DNA from: CAVURS01 sp963834425
GTDB taxonomy: Bacteria; Actinomycetota; Actinomycetes; Actinomycetales; CAVURS01
Reading direction: 5' to 3'
NCBI GenBank assembly: GCA_963834425.1
Contig: CAWIBR010000013.1
Span: 372,001-436,000 of the forward strand
DNA: 64,000 bases
Below the pieces are notes generated by a model, which searched no databases, was not told the origin of the DNA, and worked only from the letters and a program-made list of their open reading frames with translations. A program made the translations under genes and the position numbers. Of this stretch, positions 34,945 through 43,443 are shown piece by piece; the first letter of the stretch is position 1; each line of letters starts with the position of its first letter.

Positions 34945-36721
34945 GCGCTCGCGCCGGGCCGCGTCGGTCGTCGTCGCTGCCGTGGTGGTCGCCCTGGCCC
35001 TCGCGGCGTGTGGCGGCATCCCTGTCACCGGGCCGGTCCATGCGGGGGCCACGCTGGAGGGGCCACCTCCGATCCGCTTCCTCGCGGCACGCCCCGTGGC
35101 CGGCATGACCCCAGAGGACATCGTGCGCGGCTTCCTGCGCGCCCAGCCCGACCTGTCCGAGGACGAAGGCGTCGCCCGTCTGTACCTCACCCCGGCCGCG
35201 GCCACGACCTGGGCGACGGCTCCGAAGGTCGTCGTCTATCCCGACGAGTCGACGCTGCACGTCGCCGCCGGCGCTGGCGGCACCTACACCGTGACGACTC
35301 CGGTCACCGCGACGGTGGACGAGAACGGCGTCTACACCGCTGCCGCTGCCGGAGCCAAGGCGACGCTGCAGCTCAAGCTCAGCCAGGTGCAAGGTCAATG
35401 GCGGATCAACGCCGTCTCCAACCCTCAGCAGCTCTGGCTCACGAGCTATGACATCGAGCAGGTCTTCGCCCAGGTCTCGCTCTACTACGTCGCGCCCGGA
35501 TCGCGGGTGCTCGTGCCGGACCTGAGGTGGTTCCCCCAGACCTCCGGGCTCGCGACGGTCATCGCGCGAGCGCAGCTGGCCGAGCCCCCGCCGTACCTGC
35601 GGTCTGCGGTGCTGACCGGCGTCCCTGCGAACACGAGGCTCGCTCTGGACAGCGTGCCGACGTCAGGGTCGGTCGCGACCGTCGACCTGAACTCCGTTGC
35701 CCAGCAGACGAGTTCGAGCAACCGGGCGATGATGTGGGCGCAACTCGCGGCAGCGGTCACCCAAGCGCCCGGTGTGGACTCGGTGCGCGTCCTGGCCAAC
35801 GGCAAGGTGCTGGATCTGCCAGGGGCGTCGGTGGCGTCCGGGGCGTCGGCTGCCGCCCTCGGCTACGTCACCGATGTGCCGGTGTCGGCCAACCCGGTCG
35901 CGCTCTCGGCCAAGGCCGGCCGCTCGCTCCTGACCCAGGTGGACGCCTTCGACAGCGTGCCCGCACCGCGAGCCACCATGCCGGCGCTGGGCGTGGCGCT
36001 CCGCTCGGTCGCCATCTCCGTGGACGTCCGAGAGTTCGCGGGCGTGACCACGGCCGGCACGCAACTCGTCCGGATGATCGACGGGAAGACGTCGGTCGTC
36101 CTGACCGGGACGGATCTCACCGCACCGTCCTACGACAACCGGCGCTGGCTCTGGACCGCGTCCTCCGGCCCGGGCACGCCGACCCGGCTGCGCGCAGCGC
36201 TGACCGGACCCGGTGTGGTCTCGAAGGACGTCGCGGCCAGCCTGGCTAGCCCGAGCGCACCCTGGTTGGCCGGCCGTCAGGTGGTCGCCCTGCGGATCTC
36301 CCGCGACGGGACCCGAGCGTTGGTGGCGTCGACCCGAAACGGGCAGTCCCGGGTCGACGTCGCCGGGATCGTGCGGGACAGCCGAGGTCGACCGCTCAGC
36401 CTGACCACCCCGCTGCTGATCGGCGCCGGGCTCTCCGGCGTGGTCGATGCCTCATGGGTCGACCCGGTCACCGTGGCGGTGCTCGGGCGGGCCGCGAACG
36501 ACGCCCAGGCGGAGCCCTATCTCGTCACGATCGGTGCCGAGAATGCAGCGCTGCCAGCGGTTCCCGTCTCGGCCGGAGTTCCTGTCGCTATCTCGGCGGG
36601 TGACGGCGAGGGCTCGATCGCGCTCGTCACGTCCAAGGGTCAGGTGCTCAACCCCGGTGGCTCGAACGGCTGGGCCTCGGTCGGGTCCGTCCGGGCAACG
36701 GGCGTGGCCTTTCCAGGCTGA
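34937..36721 (+). CDS. lpqB: Lipoprotein LpqB
   Basis: LpqB binds the outside part of MtrB and tunes MtrAB signalling. The signal peptide ends in the lipobox LALAACGG with Cys25. A GerMN-like domain lies around residues 40-290 (TPEDIVRGFLRAQPDLSED), followed by a beta-propeller-like C-terminal half, giving 594 residues, the normal length. The overlap with mtrB suggests fixed stoichiometry. Its stop codon falls in a 13-bp tandem repeat. Confidence 0.95.
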   Translation: MAERSRRAASVVVAAVVVALALAACGGIPVTGPVHAGATLEGPPPIRFLAARPVAGMTPEDIVRGFLRAQPDLSEDEGVARLYLTPAAATTWATAPKVVVYPDESTLHVAAGAGGTYTVTTPVTATVDENGVYTAAAAGAKATLQLKLSQVQGQWRINAVSNPQQLWLTSYDIEQVFAQVSLYYVAPGSRVLVPDLRWFPQTSGLATVIARAQLAEPPPYLRSAVLTGVPANTRLALDSVPTSGSVATVDLNSVAQQTSSSNRAMMWAQLAAAVTQAPGVDSVRVLANGKVLDLPGASVASGASAAALGYVTDVPVSANPVALSAKAGRSLLTQVDAFDSVPAPRATMPALGVALRSVAISVDVREFAGVTTAGTQLVRMIDGKTSVVLTGTDLTAPSYDNRRWLWTASSGPGTPTRLRAALTGPGVVSKDVAASLASPSAPWLAGRQVVALRISRDGTRALVASTRNGQSRVDVAGIVRDSRGRPLSLTTPLLIGAGLSGVVDASWVDPVTVAVLGRAANDAQAEPYLVTIGAENAALPAVPVSAGVPVAISAGDGEGSIALVTSKGQVLNPGGSNGWASVGSVRATGVAFPG

Positions 36722-36756
36722 CGGTCCGGGCTGACGGTCCGGGCTGACGGTCCGGG
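36718..36756 (+). repeat. Three tandem copies of a 13-bp unit over the lpqB stop
   Basis: The unit CTGACGGTCCGGG is repeated exactly three times, then a partial CTG follows. The first copy contains the lpqB TGA. Because 13 is not a multiple of three, the three copies put a TGA in each reading frame. Confidence 0.85.
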
Positions 36757-36816
36757 CTGTCCACAGGGGCCGGCTCGGCGCGCCGGGCGGCAGCCGGGAC
36801 GCCCGAGAGTGGACGA

Positions 36817-37533
36817 ATGAGCCCGCATCGCGCCGCCGACTGGCTGGCCGCCCTGGCGGAGCTCGTCTGGCCGCTGGCCTGCGGCGGCTGCAGCACGGAG
36901 GGCGTCCGTTGGTGCCCCGACTGCGCGCGCCTGCTCACCGGCCCGGCGCGATCGACCCGCCCCGTCCCCCCGCCCGCGGGCCTGCCGCCCGTGTGGACCG
37001 TCGCGGCGTACGACGGTGCAGTCCGCAACGCGATCGTCTCGTGGAAGGACGAGGGCCGCCACGACCTGACCGGGATCCTGGCCGAGGCACTCACCACCTC
37101 CGTGCTCGCTGCCGCCCGGGCCAGCGGCGTACCGGAGCTGTGGTTGGTCCCGATGCCGTCCCGGCCGGCGGCCCGGCGGGCCCGGGGTGATGACCCGGTG
37201 CGCGCGCTCGCCGCCCGCGCGGCTGCGGGCTGTCGCCGGGACGGCCGGCTGGTGCGGGTGCTGCCGGTCCTGCGGCACGTCCGCGCAGTGGCCGACCAGT
37301 CCGGCCTGGACGCGGCGGCGCGCGCGGCCAACGTCGGTGGGGCCTTCGGGCTGCGGGCGGCGGCCGACCGGATCCTGGCGGAGACGCCGTGCCTGCTCGT
37401 CGACGACGTGGTGACGACCGGGGCGACCCTGGCCGAGGCGGCGGCCGTCGTCCGTCGCGCCGGCGGTCACCCGATCGGAGCAGCGGTGGTCGCGGCGACG
37501 TACCGCCGACTGGGCGTACCGACCGGTTGCTGA
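36817..37533 (+). CDS. comF: ComF family phosphoribosyltransferase-like protein
   Basis: The 238-residue protein has an N-terminal cysteine pair set (CGGC...CPDC) typical of ComF zinc binding and a C-terminal phosphoribosyltransferase fold with LLVDDVVTTGATLAEA, the PRPP-binding loop. ComF proteins take part in DNA uptake and processing in competent bacteria; their role in actinomycetes is not known. The gene lies between lpqB and hpf, as in mycobacteria (Rv3242c). Confidence 0.88.
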   Translation: MSPHRAADWLAALAELVWPLACGGCSTEGVRWCPDCARLLTGPARSTRPVPPPAGLPPVWTVAAYDGAVRNAIVSWKDEGRHDLTGILAEALTTSVLAAARASGVPELWLVPMPSRPAARRARGDDPVRALAARAAAGCRRDGRLVRVLPVLRHVRAVADQSGLDAAARAANVGGAFGLRAAADRILAETPCLLVDDVVTTGATLAEAAAVVRRAGGHPIGAAVVAATYRRLGVPTGC

Positions 37534-37591
37534 CCGCTCGTGGCACCCACGTGTCGACGGGGTCCGAGTGACGCGAGGGACGCGGAGGGTC

Positions 37592-37597
37592 TAGCGT
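37592..37597 (+). promoter_or_regulatory. -10 box of a leaderless transcript upstream of hpf
   Basis: TAGCGT is followed by 6 nt and then an ATG at 37604 that opens a 14-codon frame. The same spacing is seen at many real starts in this window. Confidence 0.45.
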
Positions 37598-37603
37598 CAC
37601 GTC

Positions 37604-37648
37604 ATGGTCCCCCGGACCGGCCGCTGGGAGGTGGTGCCGTCTCGCTGA
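37604..37648 (+). CDS. Putative 14-codon leader peptide ahead of hpf
   Basis: The frame reads MVPRTGRWEVVPSR and stops 74 nt before the hpf GTG. It starts where a leaderless transcript from TAGCGT would start. Translation of the short frame could influence the downstream hpf message. It is too short to judge by coding statistics. Confidence 0.3.
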   Translation: MVPRTGRWEVVPSR

Positions 37649-37722
37649 CGGGCCTTGGCCGCCCCGCGCGAAGTCACCCGGCGCAGTTGCGCGCCGAGTC
37701 ACCGGCTCCCAGGAGGATCGTC

Positions 37723-38388
37723 GTGGAGATCGTTGTCACTGGTCGGCACACCGAGGTTCCCGAGCGTTTCCGCCGGCACCTGGAGGAGAAGCTGGCGAAG
37801 GTCACCCAGCTCGCACCGAGGGTGCAACGGCTCGACGTGGTCGTCTCCCACGAACCCAACCGGCGGCAGTCCAAAGCCTGTGAACGGGTCGAGATCACCT
37901 GTCTGGACCGGGGTCCGGTCGTGCGCGCCGAAGCCTGCGCCGACGACCCGTACGCCGCGCTGGACGTGGCCATGGACAAGCTGCTGGAGCGGCTCCGCCG
38001 GCTGCGCGACCGGCGCCGGGTGCACCGTGGCCGGCACGCTCCCGAGGGCCTGTCCGAAGCCTCGGCCCGGGTCGACCCCACGACCCCCGCGCTCAACGGC
38101 GCGACCGCCGAGCCGGACCTGCCGTTTGTGGCGGAGGACGTCGTCTTCGACGAGGGCGAGAGCCCGGTCGTCATCCGCGAGAAGACGCACACCGCGCACC
38201 CGATGACCTTGGACCAGGCGCTCTACGAGATGGAGCTCGTCGGCCACGACTTCTTCCTGTTCGTCGACTCTGGGTGCGGCGTACCGAGCGTGGTGTACCG
38301 GCGGCGGGGTTGGTCGTACGGCGTGATCCGGTTGACAGCGGACGCACAGACGCAGCCGGTGGAGCCGGCTCGCGCGGCGACCGGGTGA
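37723..38388 (+). CDS. hpf: Long-form ribosome hibernation promoting factor
   Basis: The 221-residue protein has the N-terminal S30AE domain (MEIVVTGRHTEVPERFRRHL to about residue 100), which blocks the 30S decoding site. The C-terminal dimer domain, with AHPMTLDQALYEMELVGHDFF and YRRRGWSYGVIRL, pairs two ribosomes into 100S particles during stress. A basic linker joins them. The GTG is fixed by a perfect AGGAGG 6 nt upstream. In mycobacteria the ortholog lies next to secA1; here 6 kb of accessory genes intervene. Confidence 0.94.
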   Translation: MEIVVTGRHTEVPERFRRHLEEKLAKVTQLAPRVQRLDVVVSHEPNRRQSKACERVEITCLDRGPVVRAEACADDPYAALDVAMDKLLERLRRLRDRRRVHRGRHAPEGLSEASARVDPTTPALNGATAEPDLPFVAEDVVFDEGESPVVIREKTHTAHPMTLDQALYEMELVGHDFFLFVDSGCGVPSVVYRRRGWSYGVIRLTADAQTQPVEPARAATG

Positions 38389-38529
38389 GTCTCGGTGGGG
38401 CCGAGCAGCGTGGGCGTGCCATGATGAGCGACGAGCGTCCGCGGCGATCCGCCGAGGGCGATGGGGGCCGCGATCCGTCGTGACCCCGGCCCGCAATCGC
38501 CGGTGCACCGGCCAGCTCGGGAGGAAGCG

Positions 38530-39234
38530 GTGATAGAGCGCACAGCGCGGGATGCCGGGGGCAACTCCTCGGGTGACCCGATCCGGGTGCTCGTCGCCGA
38601 CGACCACGCGCTCTACCGGCGCGGCCTGGAGATGGTTCTCAACCAAGAAGCCGGGATCGAGATCATCGGCGAGGCCAGCGATGGTGCCGAGGCGATCCGC
38701 CGGGCCGAGGAGCTGCTCCCCGACGTCGTCCTGATGGACATCCGGATGCCGCGTCGTTCCGGCATCGAGGCGTGTACGGCGATCAAGGACGTGGCGCCCT
38801 CCACGAAGATCGTCATCCTGACCATTTCCGACGAGGAGTCCGACCTCTACGAGGCGGTGCGCGCTGGCGCCAACGGCTACCTCCTCAAGGACGTGCCGGG
38901 TGAGGAGATTGCCGCCGGGATCCGGGCCGTGGCTGGCGGCCAGTCCCTGATCTCGCCGTCCATGGCCTCCAAGCTCCTGACCGAGTTCGGCGCGATGATC
39001 AAGCGGGCGGAGGAGCGCCAGCAGGTGCCGGTGCCCCGCCTGACCGACCGTGAGATGGAAGTGCTCCGGCTGGTCGCGCGCGGGATGGCCAACCGGGACA
39101 TCGCCAAGGAGCTGTTCATCTCCGAGAACACGGTGAAGAACCACGTCCGCAACATCCTGGAGAAGCTCCAGCTGCACTCCCGGATGGAAGCCGTGGTCTA
39201 CGCCGTCCGCGAGAAGATCCTCGACATCTCCTGA
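38530..39234 (+). CDS. Orphan NarL/LuxR-type response regulator
   Basis: The 234-residue protein has a receiver domain (VLVADDHALYRRGLEMVL, Asp70 in VVLMDIRMPRRSG, Lys in YLLKDVPGEE) and a LuxR helix-turn-helix (LTDREMEVLRLVARGMANRD and ISENTVKNHVRNILEKL). No sensor kinase gene is adjacent. It follows hpf in many actinomycetes. The 17-residue N-terminal lead-in before the receiver is polar. GGGAGGAAG lies just before the GTG at 38530. Confidence 0.92.
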   Translation: MIERTARDAGGNSSGDPIRVLVADDHALYRRGLEMVLNQEAGIEIIGEASDGAEAIRRAEELLPDVVLMDIRMPRRSGIEACTAIKDVAPSTKIVILTISDEESDLYEAVRAGANGYLLKDVPGEEIAAGIRAVAGGQSLISPSMASKLLTEFGAMIKRAEERQQVPVPRLTDREMEVLRLVARGMANRDIAKELFISENTVKNHVRNILEKLQLHSRMEAVVYAVREKILDIS

Positions 39235-39284
39235 CGCTCCTCGTTCGTCGCACCACCCCGGCCCTCGCCACGCCGGCGCCCAAG

Positions 39285-39328
39285 TTGTCAGACCCTCGCT
39301 CCCGCCTTGGTGTCGCTGGGTCTGACAC
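39285..39328. repeat. Left copy of hairpin repeat flanking the AbiEi-like gene
   Basis: TGTCAGACCC (39286-39295) and GGGTCTGACA (39318-39327) are perfect 10-bp inverted arms around a 22-nt centre. The outer motifs TTGTCAGA and TCTGACAC start 36 bp apart, exactly as in the right copy at 40376. Confidence 0.75.
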
Positions 39329-39430
39329 CTCGGCCGCGCGTCATCCACAGCCGCGGCCGCCCGTCCCGTCGTCCACAGCTGGACTACTCCCAATGGCGAC
39401 GGCCGTCGGCTCAGACCAGCGTCGACGTAC

Positions 39431-40387
39431 ATGTACGCCGGTCGAAGATTGCTCGAGTCGATGCCAGACCTCCTCACGACTGCCCGAAGTCAGGAGTGGG
39501 TGGTCAGCCGGGCTCAGCTAGCCGCCTCGGGAGTCGACAATCGCGCGGTCGCGCGACACATTGCGGCCGGACGCTGGTCGAGCATCGGTCCGCTGGTCGT
39601 GGTCATGCACCGAGGCCCACTGACCGTTGAGGCGCGGCGCTGGGCAGCGGTGGTGAACGGTGGCCGCCTGGCGGCGCTCTGCTCCTGGACGGCCTTGCAG
39701 CAGTGGGGCCTTCGCGGTTGGGATCGTGACCAGATACACATCGTCGTCCCGCGGGGTGCGGATCCGATGCCCCTGCCGTTTGTTCGGGTGCACGAGTCGA
39801 GGAGGCACACCCAGGTCGACATCGTGGGCCGCCTCGGACTGCCTCCTACGCACGATGCGGCCCGGGCTGCCATCGATACGGCCGCGTGGGACCCCTCGCT
39901 GCGCACCGCCTGTGGTCTGCTCGCAGCGACCGTCCAGCAGCGGCTGGCTCCTGTCCAGGCCATCCTCGTCGCCCTCGACAAGGCGGGGCGGGTACGGCAT
40001 CGCCGCGTAATGGCCGCCACCCTGGCAGACCTTTCGGGGGGCGCCGACGCTCTTTCCGAGATCGACTTCGTCCGGCTCTGCGCCCGAGCCGGCCTGCCGA
40101 TCCCGCGGCGTCAGGCCGTGCGCACCGACGTCCATGGTCGGCGTCGCTATCGCGACGTGGAATGGACCCGCGAGGACGGCCGGGTCGTCGTTTGTGAGAT
40201 CGACGGAATCGGCCATGCCGAGATGAGTCGCTGGTATGACGACCTGATGCGTGATGCAGAACTGGCTTTTGCGGAGGCAAGCGAGATCAGGATCCGGCTC
40301 CCCGCCATCGCGATCCGAACCCAACCCCAACGCGTGGTGGCCATCCTGGCCAGTGTGCTGATCTGCGAGCCACCGTTGTCAGATTGA
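39431..40387 (+). CDS. AbiEi-antitoxin-like N-domain plus DUF559/Vsr-like nuclease fold
   Basis: The 318-residue protein begins with a winged-helix AbiEi-type region (ARSQEWVVSRAQLAASGV, then VARHIAAGRW). The middle part includes WTALQQWGLRGWD and IHIVVPRG. The C-terminal part resembles DUF559/Vsr nucleases: YRDVEWTREDGRVVVCEIDG supplies Asp and Glu-x-Asp in a PD-(D/E)XK-like layout. Such genes are common single genes in actinomycetes and are annotated as type IV antitoxin-like; no toxin gene is adjacent. ATG at 39461 is an alternative start. Codons such as ATA and AGA, rare in the neighbours, suggest acquisition. Confidence 0.65.
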   Translation: MYAGRRLLESMPDLLTTARSQEWVVSRAQLAASGVDNRAVARHIAAGRWSSIGPLVVVMHRGPLTVEARRWAAVVNGGRLAALCSWTALQQWGLRGWDRDQIHIVVPRGADPMPLPFVRVHESRRHTQVDIVGRLGLPPTHDAARAAIDTAAWDPSLRTACGLLAATVQQRLAPVQAILVALDKAGRVRHRRVMAATLADLSGGADALSEIDFVRLCARAGLPIPRRQAVRTDVHGRRRYRDVEWTREDGRVVVCEIDGIGHAEMSRWYDDLMRDAELAFAEASEIRIRLPAIAIRTQPQRVVAILASVLICEPPLSD

Positions 40388-40419
40388 GCGATACCAGATC
40401 GGGAGCCACGGTCTGACAC
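40376..40419. repeat. Right copy of hairpin repeat flanking the AbiEi-like gene
   Basis: TTGTCAGA (40376-40383) and TCTGACAC (40412-40419) repeat the outer motifs of the left copy with the same 36-bp offset, and both copies are followed by N-TCGG. The centre differs from the left copy. The stop codon of the AbiEi-like gene lies inside this copy. Confidence 0.75.
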
Positions 40420-40448
40420 GTCGGAGGCGGGGTGTCGGGGGGTGGGCC

Positions 40449-40454
40449 TAGGGT
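40449..40454 (+). promoter_or_regulatory. Leaderless -10 box of the DinB gene
   Basis: TAGGGT is followed by 6 nt and then the ATG at 40461. There is no ribosome-binding site. Confidence 0.6.
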
Positions 40455-40460
40455 CGGGCC

Positions 40461-40988
40461 ATGGTTGACGACGACTGGCAGGCGCCGCAGGTGGACCGGT
40501 TCCCTGAACCCCTGGCGTTGCCCGAGCGCGCCGCCTTGGAGGCGTGGCTGGACTATCACCGCGACACGCTGCTGACCAAGTGCGCCGGCCTGGACGCGGA
40601 GCAGCTGCGCCGCCGCAGCGTCCCGCCGTCCAACCTGTCGCTGATCGGTCTGGTCCGGCACATGGCCGAGGTCGAGCGCTCGTGGTTCCGGCGCCGGATC
40701 GCGGGAGCCGACCTGCCGGACATCTTCTGTACGCCGGACAATATCGACGGCGACTTCGACGACGTCGATGATGCTGACCCGGCCGAGGCCTTCGAGACGT
40801 ACGCCGCCGAGCTGGCCCTGGCGCGTGAGGTGGCCGCCCGCCACGCGCTCGATGATTCGTTCACCAGCCGGCGCGGCCATCGACTCGACGTGCGCTGGGT
40901 CTACCTGCACATGATCGAGGAGTACGCCCGCCACAACGGGCACGCCGACCTGCTGCGGGAATGCATCGATGGCGTCACCGGCGAGTAG
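40461..40988 (+). CDS. DinB/DUF664 family protein
   Basis: The 175-residue four-helix-bundle protein carries the three metal-site histidines of the family in LIGLVRHMAEVERSWF, YLHMIEEYARHNGHADLLRE. DinB/DUF664 proteins include mycothiol-dependent thiol transferases, which would suit an actinomycete that makes mycothiol, but the substrate is unknown. It overlaps the YcaQ-like gene by 20 nt. Confidence 0.82.
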   Translation: MVDDDWQAPQVDRFPEPLALPERAALEAWLDYHRDTLLTKCAGLDAEQLRRRSVPPSNLSLIGLVRHMAEVERSWFRRRIAGADLPDIFCTPDNIDGDFDDVDDADPAEAFETYAAELALAREVAARHALDDSFTSRRGHRLDVRWVYLHMIEEYARHNGHADLLRECIDGVTGE

Positions 40989-42225
40989 CGTCGCCGCCCG
41001 CGAGCGCTTCACCGTCGCTCAGGCCCGCCGAATCGCGTTGGCAGCACAGGGTTTCACCGACCCCAAGCCCTCCACCCCCACGACGAGACATCTGCAACGA
41101 GTCATCGACCGCGTGGGCATCATCCAGGTCGACAGCGTCAACGTGCTGGCCCGCAGTCAGTACCTCCCGGCGTTCTCGCGCCTCGGCCCCTACGACGTAC
41201 GGCTCCTGGACCGCGCCCGTGACCACGCGCCGCGCCGGCTGGTGGAGTACTGGGCCCACGAGGCGAGCCTGATCCCGCCGTCCACCATCCCGCTGCTGCG
41301 CTGGCGGATGGACCGCTGGCGGGACGAGGCCTGGGGCGGCATGCGGAGCGTCCAGCGTGACCACGCCGACGTCGTCAAGGCGGTGCTCGAGGAGGTGGTG
41401 GCCCACGGCCCGCTCACCGCCCGTCAGGTGGAGAGCCGACTGGCGCACGAGGCGCCGCGGGCCCGCGACCAGTGGGGCTGGAACTGGAGCGTCGTCAAGC
41501 AAGCCCTCGAGCACCTGTTCTGGGCCGGGCAGGTCACCTCGGCCGGCCGCAACACCCAGTTCGAACGCCGGTACGCCGCACCGGAGCGGGTCTTCCCGCC
41601 AGAGGTGACCAACGCGCCGTCGCTGACCGAGTCCGAGGCGTTTCGCGAGCTCATCGCCATCGCCGCCCGGGCCCACGGCATCGGCACCGAGCAGGACCTG
41701 CGCGACTACTTCCGTCTCTCGCCCAAGGACGCTCGGCCGGCCATCGCGGAGCTCGTCGACGACGGCCTCCTCCTGCCCGTGACGGTGGACGGCTGGAACC
41801 GCCCGGCCTACCTGCATCGCGACGCCAAGCTGCCGCGGTGGGTGCGGGCGCGGGCTCTGCTCAGTCCGTTCGATTCCCTTGTCTGGCAACGGGATCGGAC
41901 CGAGGCGCTGTTCGAGATGGCGTTCCGGTTGGAGATCTACGTGCCCGCGCATCTGCGGGTGCACGGCTACTACGTGCTGCCCTTCCTGCTCGACGACGCC
42001 CTGGTGGCGCGGGTCGACCTGAAGTCGGACCGCACGGCCGACGCCGGCGCCGGCGTGCTGCGGGTCCACGCCGCCCACGCCCAGCCGCAGGCACCGGAAG
42101 AGACCGCCGAGGAGCTCGCCGCCGAGCTGCGGCAGATGGCCGGTTGGCTCGGCCTGGCCCGGGTGGCCGTGGCCCCGCAAGGCGATCTGGCACCCGGCCT
42201 GTCCGCTGCGCTCAGCCGGCCGTGA
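40969..42225 (+). CDS. YcaQ-like winged-helix DNA glycosylase
   Basis: The 418-residue protein matches the HTH_42/YcaQ (AlkX) family: VARRIALAAQG-type start, GIIQVDSVNVLARSQYLPAF around residue 45, then LVEYWAHEASLIPP and SPFDSLVWQRDRTEALF near residue 300. Family enzymes unhook interstrand crosslinks and N-mustard adducts. It is translated from within the end of the DinB gene. Its 3' end overlaps the convergent acetyltransferase gene by 14 nt. Confidence 0.85.
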   Translation: MASPASSVAARERFTVAQARRIALAAQGFTDPKPSTPTTRHLQRVIDRVGIIQVDSVNVLARSQYLPAFSRLGPYDVRLLDRARDHAPRRLVEYWAHEASLIPPSTIPLLRWRMDRWRDEAWGGMRSVQRDHADVVKAVLEEVVAHGPLTARQVESRLAHEAPRARDQWGWNWSVVKQALEHLFWAGQVTSAGRNTQFERRYAAPERVFPPEVTNAPSLTESEAFRELIAIAARAHGIGTEQDLRDYFRLSPKDARPAIAELVDDGLLLPVTVDGWNRPAYLHRDAKLPRWVRARALLSPFDSLVWQRDRTEALFEMAFRLEIYVPAHLRVHGYYVLPFLLDDALVARVDLKSDRTADAGAGVLRVHAAHAQPQAPEETAEELAAELRQMAGWLGLARVAVAPQGDLAPGLSAALSRP

Positions 42226-43378
42226 GGTCCTCGGCGGCCTCGGCCGTGACCTCCTCGGCCACGAGGTCATAGCTCAGCAGGTCGTCGGTCGACCCGTCGG
42301 GCAACGGGTCGACCCGGCGCTCAACGCCGATCGGCCGGAAGCCGGCGCGGATGGCCACCCGCTGCGAGGCCAGGTTGTCGGTCGCGACCCGCACGCCGAC
42401 CCGGGGCAGACCCAGGCCACCCGCTTCGATCGGCACGACGGCGTGCCGCACGGCCAGCCGCAGGGCCTCGGTCATGACCCCGCGTCCGCGCGCGTCCGGA
42501 TGGGCCCAGTAGCCGATCTCGGCCTCGTTGCTCACCCGGCCGAGCTTGAAGATGGTGATGGCGGCCAGGCATCGGTCATCGACCGGGTCGGCGACGCACC
42601 AGCACATCGCCCCACCGTCCGCGAGCATGGTCCGCTGGGCCAGCACATACGCCTCAGCCTCCTGCCGGCCGTACGGCGAGGGCAGATCGGACAGCCAACG
42701 GCGGCTGACCGCGTCGTTGGACGCCTGGATGATCCGCGGGATGTCCGCGTCGGCCCACGGGCGCAAGACCACCTGGCGGCCGTGGATCCGGGGTGCGTCG
42801 AGCCAGGGCCGGGCCGGCGCCATGGGCTCACCGGCGAGCAGGGAGCCCACCCAGCCGTCCTGGCGCCGCCCGCGCGCTTCGAGCAGCCCGCGCACCGTGC
42901 CCTCGACCCGGAAGCCGCAGGCCCAGGCGACCCGGCGCGAGCCCCAGTTGCCGACCGCCGCGCGCCAGTGGGCGACGTCGACGTGCAGCGTGACGAAGGC
43001 CCAGCCCAGGGCGAGGCGCACGGCCCGTGACATCACGCCCCGACCGCGGGCCCACGGCGCCAGCCCGAAGCCGATCTCGACGCCGGTCTGCCCGTCCGGG
43101 CGCAGGTCGACGGTTCCGGCGAAGCGCGGCCGGCCATCGTCCAGAGCCTCGATCGCGAAACCCTTTGTCCCCATGGGGTTCTGCCAGCCCAAGGGCATCG
43201 CCTCGGTGACGAAGTACTCCGCATGCGAGCGTTCGTACGGCACCGGGATGGTGGTCCATTCCTGCATGGCCGGGTCCTGGCACTGGACGAAAACCGCATC
43301 CACGTCACTGGGGCGATGGGCCCTGAGGGTCACCACCCCGTCGGTCAGCGTCGGCGCCTTGGTCGGCAGTGCGTTCAT
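42212..43378 (-). CDS. Protein with two GNAT acetyltransferase domains
   Basis: The 388-residue protein is a tandem of two RimJ/RimL-like GNAT domains. Acetyl-CoA loops appear in each half: LAPWARGRGVMSRAVRLAL near residue 115 and AHPDARGRGVMTEALRLAV near residue 300. The repeat points to an internal duplication. Substrates are unknown; the closest well-known relatives acetylate protein N-termini or small amines. CAGGGT lies 7 nt before the ATG. Confidence 0.85.
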   Translation of the reverse strand: MNALPTKAPTLTDGVVTLRAHRPSDVDAVFVQCQDPAMQEWTTIPVPYERSHAEYFVTEAMPLGWQNPMGTKGFAIEALDDGRPRFAGTVDLRPDGQTGVEIGFGLAPWARGRGVMSRAVRLALGWAFVTLHVDVAHWRAAVGNWGSRRVAWACGFRVEGTVRGLLEARGRRQDGWVGSLLAGEPMAPARPWLDAPRIHGRQVVLRPWADADIPRIIQASNDAVSRRWLSDLPSPYGRQEAEAYVLAQRTMLADGGAMCWCVADPVDDRCLAAITIFKLGRVSNEAEIGYWAHPDARGRGVMTEALRLAVRHAVVPIEAGGLGLPRVGVRVATDNLASQRVAIRAGFRPIGVERRVDPLPDGSTDDLLSYDLVAEEVTAEAAEDLTAG

Positions 43379-43443
43379 GCCCGCGACCCTGGCCGATGGC
43401 GCGCGTCGAGGGCAACCCGATTGCCCTGGCCTAGCCTGACCTC
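43379..43443. promoter_or_regulatory. Divergent leaderless promoter pair (two acetyltransferase genes)
   Basis: Minus strand: CAGGGT at 43386-43391 lies 7 nt before the ATG at 43378. Plus strand: TAGCCT at 43432-43437 lies 6 nt before the ATG at 43444. Neither start has a ribosome-binding site. Confidence 0.5.

Noticed and set aside
32299..35205. 968-codon open frame antisense to mtrA-mtrB
   Set aside because: It mirrors strongly conserved genes on the other strand, has no recognisable domain and is rich in Asp/Gly/Arg as expected from codon complementarity.
36722..36816. Intrinsic terminator between lpqB and comF
   Set aside because: The 13-bp repeats are direct, not inverted, and no T run follows.
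38424..38483. 19-codon frame MSDERPRRSAEGDGGRDPS before the response regulator
   Set aside because: It has no ribosome-binding site and no -10 box at the leaderless distance. It is Arg/Asp/Gly-rich like random G+C-rich frames.
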